Below, in pieces: positions 57,355-64,000 of a stretch of 64,000 nucleotides of DNA. This DNA comes from Dendrophyllia cribrosa (Eukaryota > Cnidaria > Anthozoa > Scleractinia > Dendrophylliidae). The position numbers and the translations under genes are program-made. Under the pieces are notes generated by a model. It worked only from the letters and a program-made list of their open reading frames with translations, was not told the DNA's origin and ran no database searches. Every line of letters begins with the position of its first letter. The first letter of the stretch is position 1. The stretch is from contig JAJLRJ010000005.1 in assembly GCA_024195265.1 (NCBI GenBank), forward strand, positions 22,437,355 to 22,501,354, in the 5' to 3' direction.

Positions 57355-59097
57355 CTAAATGGCTTTCCAGTTGGAAAAAAACTTCATTTCAGCCCTTTTT
57401 TTCAAAGAATCGGCCATCCTTCCTTTCTGAAATTTCAAATCAGGGTCTCTCAAAATAGCCGTCCACTGTCCAAAACCGTGCTTATTTACCCCCTGCTTCA
57501 GAAAATCGTCCTCTTCAGCTGTGAATTTCAATACCCCACGAATTTTTCTACGGACGCACAAATGCTCCGTTGGTGGGACTTTTTCTTCCGGGGGCGAGCT
57601 TTTCTCCTGTTCGGTTACAACTGAACGTGAAGCTGAACTTGAACTTGAACTTGAAGCGCGAAACCTCGAGTTAACGTCCTCATCCACTTCCGATCCTTTG
57701 GTACCTTGTAACTTTTGTAGACACTCGTGGGCCTTCACGGCAACTTCGCGCGATCTCTGCTTTTGATAGTGAACTTTGGCAACAGCAGAGCTGTGTTTTT
57801 GGTCTTCTGACAAAATTCTTTGCTCTTTGCTAGTGAGCAGGTTTAGGCTTTGCGTTTCGACAATTTGACGATAACGTGTGGGATGAACGTATTTTCCAAT
57901 TGCGTCAAAGACCAATTTGCTCATGACGTCGCCCAATTTGCTGTGTTGGCCTCCATTTCTCGTGACCAAAACAAAGTCGCACTGGGGTTTTAGCATGGGT
58001 CTTACGAAAGTGATGTACCCATCGAGTACTTGCATGCTTGTATCGGTCAGAATGAACGAGTCAAATCCGTACTTGCCGGCGGTCTTGAACGTTTTCTGAT
58101 CGATGAATCCTCCATTTTCCTTCGCTGCACTAACCATGTCGACTGTCAGGTACTGATAAGTCATAGGGCGCGATCCTTTCACCTTAATGAAAAGATACAC
58201 GGCTACAAATTTTGTCGCAAATGTTAGGTCCGATGGGTTGACTTGCCCCGGACTTGTTTTACACATCTTGACGGTATTTTCGTAGCGGGGCAAATGAAAG
58301 GTTACAACTTGCAACAATTCCTCCATCGTTGCCCAGTGCCCTCTTGCTTCTAGCGTTTCGATGTCTAGATCATGTGTCCACTGCAATCTCATCATTTTTG
58401 CCACTGTCCTGCGCGCTCTTTTCAGGTACAACTCTGTCGCGGATAATTTTCGAAGAACTGCATCTGATGCGCCATTAATTTTTCTGAAATCGATTAATTC
58501 AGAAAGAGCATCTATGTAGCCCAATCGTCCACCATGGCCGAGCTTGCATTCTTCTTGCAGATAGTCAATGAACTTGAACAACAGATTTGGGGAACACAGG
58601 CTGAAGTCCATCACCTCGAAGGTCAACTCATCCTCGTCTTCGCAGCAAAACTTGAGAAATTTAAAGCATCTATTCACAATCTGTTGAGCTGGACGATCTT
58701 TCTTGTAACCACCGCCACTTCCAGTCAACCAATTTGTGAATGTTTCGCCAATTTGACCAGAGACTGTAAATGAAGGAATTAATGCTCTGACGGATTGTTT
58801 CGCCGTTACGCGCGATACGTCGTCATCTTTGTCTGTTACCGATAAGTTCTTTGGCACTTGCACCGACGAGCTTTTCGCTTCTTGTAGATCGGGTTTTTGG
58901 TCAAAATAAAAGAACCATCTGTGCTTGTTATTCACGTGTTTCCTACAGCCACGTTGACTTTGAAATCCTTCGTGTTCACAAACTTCTAGTGGACAGTGAT
59001 ACAAACGATCTGTTTCGTCTTTTTCCAAGTGAAGCCGTTTTGGTTTGGGCAATGCGCCATCAAAATTAGACCAGTCAATCTTACTCTTCTTACTCAT
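57355..59097 (-). CDS. Tyrosine recombinase with N-terminal C2H2-like finger and C-terminal Myb/SANT domain
   Basis: Single 580-codon exon. N-terminal YHCPLEVC..RKHVNNKH gives C35, C40, H54, H59. Residues about 110-450 form the recombinase. Candidate catalytic residues: R310 (VKGSRPMTYQYLT, box I), lysines 335-342, H405-x2-R408 (YVHPTRYRQIVET), H435 (DQKHSSAVA) and nucleophile Y444 (KVHYQKQ), the R-H-R-H-Y arrangement of tyrosine recombinases such as Cryptons. A Ser-rich linker (481-500) leads to a Myb-like domain (524-572: KFTAEEDDFLKQGVNKHG, GQWTAILRDP, FQKGRMADSLKKRAE) close to the telobox class. No reverse transcriptase is nearby, so it is not a DIRS element. All key residues are present and the frame is intact. 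Its convergent neighbour is the SF3 helicase gene; the two probably form one mobile element. Confidence 0.85.
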   Translation of the reverse strand: MSKKSKIDWSNFDGALPKPKRLHLEKDETDRLYHCPLEVCEHEGFQSQRGCRKHVNNKHRWFFYFDQKPDLQEAKSSSVQVPKNLSVTDKDDDVSRVTAKQSVRALIPSFTVSGQIGETFTNWLTGSGGGYKKDRPAQQIVNRCFKFLKFCCEDEDELTFEVMDFSLCSPNLLFKFIDYLQEECKLGHGGRLGYIDALSELIDFRKINGASDAVLRKLSATELYLKRARRTVAKMMRLQWTHDLDIETLEARGHWATMEELLQVVTFHLPRYENTVKMCKTSPGQVNPSDLTFATKFVAVYLFIKVKGSRPMTYQYLTVDMVSAAKENGGFIDQKTFKTAGKYGFDSFILTDTSMQVLDGYITFVRPMLKPQCDFVLVTRNGGQHSKLGDVMSKLVFDAIGKYVHPTRYRQIVETQSLNLLTSKEQRILSEDQKHSSAVAKVHYQKQRSREVAVKAHECLQKLQGTKGSEVDEDVNSRFRASSSSSSSASRSVVTEQEKSSPPEEKVPPTEHLCVRRKIRGVLKFTAEEDDFLKQGVNKHGFGQWTAILRDPDLKFQKGRMADSLKKRAEMKFFSNWKAI

Positions 59098-59174
59098 GTT
59101 TCAAGTAGATTAACGTTTGAGTAGCGCGCACGTTTGTTTAAATCAACTGTGAACAATGAAGTCATCATGCATGT

Positions 59175-59305
59175 TCAAACTTGTCACAACTTGCCCCTAC
59201 TTGCCCATGCATGCTCATGCTTGCCCATGTTTGTCTATGCGTGCCCATGCTTGCCATAACTTGCCTCTACTTGCCCATGCTTGCCACAAATTGCCCCTGC
59301 TTGCG
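59175..59305 (+). repeat. Degenerate ACTTGCCCATGC minisatellite
   Basis: About ten imperfect 10-12-bp units (CTTGCCCATGC, CTTGCCATAA, CTTGCCCCTGC) just upstream of the recombinase start codon. Short open frames across it are artefacts. Confidence 0.85.
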
Positions 59306-59521
59306 CGCCGTTATCACCATTATACAAATTTACAGTGGGGAGATACTTAAAATTGTGCTTTTTCACGATTTTTCCTAACAATACGTACTTAACTAACATT
59401 TTTCTCAAGTGCACGTGACAAGACATGTGACTGGTAACAAACGTTATTCCCGCAATCACTTATATTCAAAAGCATCCTTCCTTTAAGATGGAATAACTGA
59501 ATGAAATGAAATAAAAAAAAA

Positions 59522-59960
59522 GGAACAGAAATGGTGAAGAGGAACTACTTTACGTAAAAAGGAACTATTTTACGTAAATAGGAACTAATTTAAGTAAATC
59601 GGAACAGGTAATTAGGAACAAATGTTCCACATTCCCGCAAAAAGGAACAGCTCCAGTAGAAAGGAACTCATTAATAGGACCAATCAGTTCCCTAATAGAG
59701 TGAAAAGGAACAGGTTGTCAAAAGAGGAACAAAAATGTTAGGAACACTTGTTCCTAAGCCGCCCATTTAGGAACAATACGTTCCACCCGCAGGTTAAAAT
59801 TCGGAACAAAAGGTTCTCTTTTAGTTCCACATGAACATTTTGTTCCTATTTAATATCAAATTTTGTTCCTATATAGCCTAAAAGGAACACGCCAATATGG
59901 AACAATTGGTTCCACGTTTTATCACATAGGAACGTTCCAAAATCAAATATCGGAACAGCA
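59522..59960. promoter_or_regulatory. Array of about 27 GGAAC boxes in both orientations
   Basis: GGAAC(A/T) or its complement occurs about every 16 bp across 440 bp, first all in plus orientation (59522-59620), then mixed, including palindromes GGAACAAATGTTCC, GGAACACTTGTTCC and GGAACGTTCC. The sequence between boxes is unrelated, so this is not a simple tandem repeat. It lies about 425 bp upstream of the recombinase start. Likely a clustered protein-binding region (iteron-like or terminal region of the element); the function is inferred. Confidence 0.6.
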
Positions 59961-60125
59961 GGAAAAAACGAAAATCTCTTAAAAAGTATTTTAGATAATA
60001 AAGAAGACCACGAAATAGGGTACAAAGAATCTCTGTGTGGTATGCATACAACAGCCAAAATTTGGTTGAAGTAATCAAACTAAAACTTTCTAAAACGTAC
60101 GAGTAACAAATTTAGGGAAACGTAG

Positions 60126-60150
60126 AAGAGAGAGAGAGAGAGAGAGAGAA
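60126..60150 (+). repeat. (GA)n microsatellite
   Basis: About 12 GA units. Confidence 0.95.
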
Positions 60151-60499
60151 TAAGTAGACACGGTTAAACTTTTGACTTCGGTTTAATGCATTCAGGTCTG
60201 TTTCGTACAGGGCGAACCTGCATTCCTCAGTGCAAGACCAAAAGTGAACTACAAAGAACATTTACAGTATAAAAAGCATCATATCTCCATGGAGATAACG
60301 TTCATGTCTAGACGATGTCACATCACGTTTTTCAGCAGAAATTTATCTTTATGTCTACATTTACTGATTAATTCGTTTCGTTTGTTCAAGGTTGCGGTTT
60401 CCGGTTTGCACAAAATGAAAAACTTTTAAGCTATACACAAATTACATCGCTTCGTAATATTCAAGTAGTGGGGAGCACGGCATAAAATGCTCCACTTAA

Positions 60500-60853
60500 G
60501 GAAACAACAAGAAACTATTAAGAATCAGTGAAGTCCCTGAAACCCAGAGAAAATGCAGTTGTCCGAAGAACACAACATGCCCCCTAAACGGAGAGTGCCT
60601 GACAAACGACATCGTATACTGTGCGAAAGTGACCTCCGGCGATACAGTGCAAACGTACGTTGGACTGACTGCTACAAGCTTCAAATCCAGATACGCCAAC
60701 CACAAAACCTCATTCAAGACGGAATCTAAGCGTATAAACGCAACTGAACTAAGTAAACACATCTGGCACTTGAAGGACAACAATTTAGATTATGCAATTA
60801 AGTGGAGCATTTTATTGACTAGAAGCGATTGTGGAGACTTGCAGTCTTTTTAA
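60500..60853 (+). pseudogene. Penelope-like GIY-YIG endonuclease fragment
   Basis: An open frame with CSCPKNTTCPLNGECL (Cys-rich linker), IVYCAKV (the GIY-equivalent strand), TYVGLTATSFKSRYANH (YVG, the YIG equivalent, and catalytic Arg) and ATELSKHIWHLKDNNLDY. This is the C-terminal endonuclease of Penelope-like elements. The upstream RT is missing and the frame ends prematurely after SILLTRSDCG, so it is a truncated copy. Confidence 0.82.
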
Positions 60854-60916
60854 AAAAATGCGATTATAAATGGCAAGAAACCAGCTACAATTTCTGCTTG
60901 TAGCTTTAATTTGCTC

Positions 60917-60945
60917 GACGTTTCGGCCGTCACGGCCTTCTTCAG
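60917..60945 (-). ncRNA. Hammerhead ribozyme-like core
   Basis: Minus strand CTGAAGA, then a GGCCG-TGA-CGGCC hairpin, then GAAAC: the conserved CUGANGA..GAAA core with a five-base-pair stem II. It sits about 65 bp after the GIY-YIG fragment. Penelope-like elements are known to carry hammerhead motifs. I could not establish stems I and III or the cleavage site. Confidence 0.5.
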
Positions 60946-61216
60946 GAGCGTTATTTGGATGTTACAACTTTTGAATTTGTGTCAACGGAAAAATAACGGC
61001 TTAGATATGACGAACTTACAAAACATAATTCTATTGGTTAATTGACGAGAATAAATGACGTAACAAAACAAACTCGCGTGTGTTTTGAAATAATTTAACG
61101 GACAACAATAATCAGATTCTTGCGCGCGCTAATATATATATATATATATAGCCGCGCACGTGAAAAGTTCTATATAATTTCTTGAGATTATGTCAAATTG
61201 TTGATTGCGGGAAACT

Positions 61217-61271
61217 GGTTGGGGGGACCGGGGGGTGGGGACCGGGGGGGGGGACCGGGGGGGGCACCGGG
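61217..61271 (+). repeat. G-rich tract (GGGGACCGGGGGG)n
   Basis: Four G-runs of six to ten separated by ACC, ACC and CACC. G-quadruplex potential. Confidence 0.85.
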
Positions 61272-61747
61272 AATGGACAAACCGTTTTGTTGTGAAAAAT
61301 ATAAAAATTTATATTGTCTTAGCGTTCAAGGGCCTCGTTCGGGGAATTTGTTATTTTTGTGCTGACCTCGTCACTCAAAGGCTCTGAGTGCGGAATTTCG
61401 TACTCATTGTTTAAGGATTCTGCTCAGGGATTTTGTTGTGACATTGGCCTGTATGATTATTCAAAGCCCTGAATGGGAAACGTATTACGTTGGGGCAATT
61501 GCATAACTTTTACCATCTATTTTTGATTGTTTTTCTCAGTTATTACACCTTCTATTGTTAGGTTACCGTAGTTCATTAGTATATTTGTGGCACTTGTGAT
61601 TTTCCTTTGGTTTAGTCTCGTTATCACTTTTATTATTGTATTATTGTTGTAATTTTGCTTTTATTTTTGTTACATAATTTATCAGTAGTTTAGTGTTAAG
61701 TCATTGTTGTAACTGTATTTAAGTCTCATGTGTAACTGTCTGTACAA

Positions 61748-61773
61748 CTTGATGAAGGTCGAGAGACCGAAAC
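61748..61773 (+). ncRNA. Hammerhead ribozyme-like core, second copy
   Basis: TGATGAAGGTC, GAGA loop, GACCGAAAC: stem II of four base pairs closed by GAGA, then GAAAC. The expected C before UGAUGA is a T here, which would weaken catalysis. Confidence 0.45.
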
Positions 61774-61935
61774 GTTTTTTAACTAAATTTTTATATTTTT
61801 TATACCAAAAGTTGTCCATTTTCGGTCTTTTTAACTAGCTTTTTATCATATCTACCGAATCCAGACTGAGTCCATTATTGTGATCCTTTTGGTATGACAT
61901 CTTTCGTTGGCTCAGGCAGCACCTTCAAAACCGTC

Positions 61936-62082
61936 TATATATATGTTGTGGTTTAATTTTTATTTTCCTTTGTCTGAGATTCATTATCATAATCTGGGAC
62001 AAAGGAAAATGAAAATCAAACTGGTTTGAAAATTTTTAAACCAAAGAAAAAATTGAACCACAACATATATATATATATATAC
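61936..62082 (+). repeat. Foldback repeat with TATATGTTGTGGTTTAATTTTT ends
   Basis: GTTGTGGTTTAATTTTTATT (from 61944) is mirrored by AAAAAATTGAACCACAAC (62046-62063); CCTTTGTC and GACAAAGG also pair near the centre. Confidence 0.7.
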
Positions 62083-62104
62083 ATTTTAATAGTTCTGAAC
62101 ATGA

Positions 62105-62280
62105 CATTTCACAAATTAGCTTTATTCTTATCGAACAAATTAGATCATTTCAAAATACACTTTCACCTTGACCAATTGTTGCTCACTAGGGAGGCTTATT
62201 GGACAACCCAATTGTTTACGCTCAATCCGCATGGCCTTAACAAGAGACGTGAATTTAGATCAAAACACCGAATTAACTAT
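62105..62280 (+). pseudogene. Fragment resembling the C-terminal end of a Penelope-type endonuclease
   Basis: The stretch LLTREAYWTTQLFTLNPHGL followed by NKRREF resembles the 'REKxW..L.T..P.GLN.R' ending of GIY-YIG proteins in Penelope-like elements. It is embedded in low-complexity DNA and has no start of its own. Confidence 0.5.
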
Positions 62281-62814
62281 TTTATTATTTATATATATAT
62301 ATTTTTTTTTTTATTATTGTTATTTTATTATTGTTATTTTAACTAAAATAATTAGCGCACGTATCTTGCAAAAATAGGATTGTCTTTTTGTTTTCCATAT
62401 TCTTTGTATTGTTTGTAGTTGTTTTGTGTTCGAACGTTCTGTCGGGGGCACTTGGCAAGACGTGCTGGTCCTGTCATTCCGACAGTTACCTATATGATTA
62501 TTCGGGGGCCCTCGATAGGGAGTTTGTAATGTTAGATTCCTCACATATTTCGTATGTTTATTTGTTAATTATTCCTCTCATGTTGTAATTGTTTTTGTTA
62601 GCGTTAGTCACTATTTCTCTGTTTCAATCTTTATTTAAGGTTTTTATCACATCATGTCTGTTATTTTTAGCATTAAATTCTCCTTATAATTTGGTTCTTT
62701 TGTTATGTTACGTAACCTCATTTCCCTTTGTTTTTGTAGCTTAACGTATATAAGTCACAACTTGTATAACTTAATCATTGTACATAGTTTTTAGTTTTTA
62801 ATTCTTAATTATTT

Positions 62815-62838
62815 CTGAAGAAGGACGAAGGCCGAAAC
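62815..62838 (+). ncRNA. Hammerhead ribozyme-like core, third copy
   Basis: CTGAAGAAGGACGAAGGCC followed by GAAAC. The CUGANGA and GAAAC blocks are kept but stem II is reduced to about two base pairs, so it is probably decayed. Confidence 0.35.
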
Positions 62839-62890
62839 GTTAAAACCAGTCAGGACCAGTACGAAGTTCGCTCCATCGTTTTTTATTATA

Positions 62891-62891
<1 letters not shown>

Positions 62892-62944
<53 letters not shown>

Positions 62945-63018
62945 GTTAAAGTGAGAACAGAAATTTTCACAACAATATATATATATATATATATATAATA
63001 TATAATATAACAATATAT

Positions 63019-63052
<34 letters not shown>

Positions 63053-63058
63053 GAATTG

Positions 63059-63116
<58 letters not shown>

Positions 63117-63201
63117 TTTCAATACTCCAAGATCGCGCAAGTGATCCTCCATTCCAGGGCTCAGAGGAGCATTGTTTGAGGGACCAATCACAAGACTTCA
63201 A

Positions 63202-63235
<34 letters not shown>

Positions 63236-63236
63236 G
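62892..63236. repeat. (TA)n microsatellite cluster
   Basis: Four long TA arrays (62892-62940, 62976-63050, 63060-63112, 63200-63235) separated by short unique pieces. Apparent tyrosine/isoleucine reading frames are artefacts. Confidence 0.97.
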
Positions 63237-63577
63237 AGCACTCTCGTGACTCCACAATGCAATCCAACAATGTGTAACCGTACATCCTGTGCCCAAGTTC
63301 AGGAGTTGCCATAAAGCCATTATGGTAATAACCGGGAGGGCACATTGTATACATAATTGTATATTACGCTCACTGTTCATACAGTTTGAGCACTCTCTGG
63401 ATTGGGTGAAGAGCCCCGTAAGAGGTGTTCACTATTGGCATATTGCTTCGCTCACTGCTTGCAGTTTGAGCACTCTCGTGACTCCACAATGCAATCCGAC
63501 AATGTGTAACTGTACATCCTGTGCCCAAGTTCAGGAGTTGCCATAAAGCCATTATGGTAATAACCGGGAGGGCACAT

Positions 63578-63578
<1 letters not shown>
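63236..63578 (+). repeat. Direct duplication, period 232 bp
   Basis: GAGCACTCTCGTGACTCCAC..AACCGGGAGGGCACATT occurs at 63236-63345 and 63468-63578 with three or four differences. The intervening CAGTTTGAGCACTCTC..GTTCA also repeats in part. Confidence 0.9.

Positions 63579-63618
<40 letters not shown>
63576..63618 (+). repeat. (TAG)n microsatellite
   Basis: About 14 uninterrupted TAG units directly after the second 232-bp copy. Confidence 0.97.
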
Positions 63619-63619
<1 letters not shown>

Positions 63620-64000
63620 GTGTCAATAAGTAACTTAATCATTTCGTCAACGGACTACATAGTTGGGTAATCTACATCAAACGTCGACTTAAATGTATGC
63701 TTATTTTTGGGGTCGTTCACGACCTTTACCGTTATTTTAGTTGACATTTCCGATCGAAATTGAATGGCAAATACTTGCTTTGTTTTACGCTGCTAGTGGT
63801 ATTTATACATTTTTTTTATTTTTTCTAAGACAACGTAATCACACTCGGTAAACCCATTTTTAAGATGTAATATCTTAGACGGCAAAGAGTGCCGACCCAT
63901 TACAAATCCTTTGATTACAATTAAAAAAGGGGGAATCAAAGTTGGCAAATTCAGCGACCTTTCATGTAAAAGTATTTCCTCTGTTCGACGAACTTGCCGC
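63620..64000. other. Intergenic sequence to the right edge
   Basis: No reading frame or repeat that I can support. Confidence 0.35.

Noticed and set aside
59175..59305. CRISPR-like short repeats
   Set aside because: Units are 10-12 bp, contiguous and degenerate, a minisatellite without spacers.
62809..63354. 181-codon minus-strand frame rich in YIYIYI
   Set aside because: Reads through (TA)n microsatellites; no domain outside them.
1..64000. tRNA, rRNA or CRISPR features
   Set aside because: No convincing A/B-box pair with a cloverleaf, no rRNA-like stretch and no regularly spaced short repeats with unique spacers were found by eye.

Overview
This window looks like nuclear DNA of an invertebrate animal, most likely a cnidarian (anthozoan, perhaps a stony coral). 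The DNA is AT-rich with no bacterial gene packing. The real genes have GT..AG introns. The intergenic space is dominated by miniature inverted-repeat elements (MITEs), foldback elements, Penelope-like retroelement remains and poly-G/poly-C tracts. The taxonomic call is inference from this style and from gene families seen by eye; no database search was possible.

Layout. 1-8005 (minus): the 5' part of a secreted multi-discoidin (F5/8 type C) gene, with a signal-peptide exon, two near-identical two-exon discoidin domains and the start of a third that runs off the left edge. 11785-18532: a complete-looking 6.75-kb DNA transposon with 16-bp terminal inverted repeats (TIRs) and a 3-bp target duplication. 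It carries a three-exon gene for a 1,261-residue transposase-like protein with a RING finger and a C-terminal papain-like protease domain. 18780-34990: mostly MITEs and other dispersed repeats. 35438-40934: an element with 211-bp TIRs and TTAA target duplication, holding a THAP exon and a P2X7-ballast-like exon, and broken by a Penelope-like retroelement. 41308-48233: a 7-kb palindrome built on minisatellites, with two datable insertions. 50135-51112 (minus): a single-exon class A GPCR. 53403-59097: two convergent genes, an SF3-type helicase/ATPase with a C-terminal PCNA-binding motif and a tyrosine recombinase with zinc-finger and Myb-like domains, followed by an unusual array of GGAAC boxes. 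60500-62850: Penelope-like GIY-YIG endonuclease fragments and hammerhead-like ribozyme cores. 62880-63620: microsatellites and a 232-bp duplication.

How the parts relate. Host functions are few: the discoidin protein (secreted, probably adhesive or glycan-binding) and the GPCR (peptide- or amine-type signalling). Everything else is mobile DNA. The most promising undescribed system is the SF3 helicase plus tyrosine recombinase pair with the GGAAC array, which together suggest a replicating, recombinase-integrated mobile element. The second is the RING/protease transposase element, whose TIRs resemble those of a MITE whose insertion can be checked here against an uninterrupted paralogous site. 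Neither assignment has been tested by database search.
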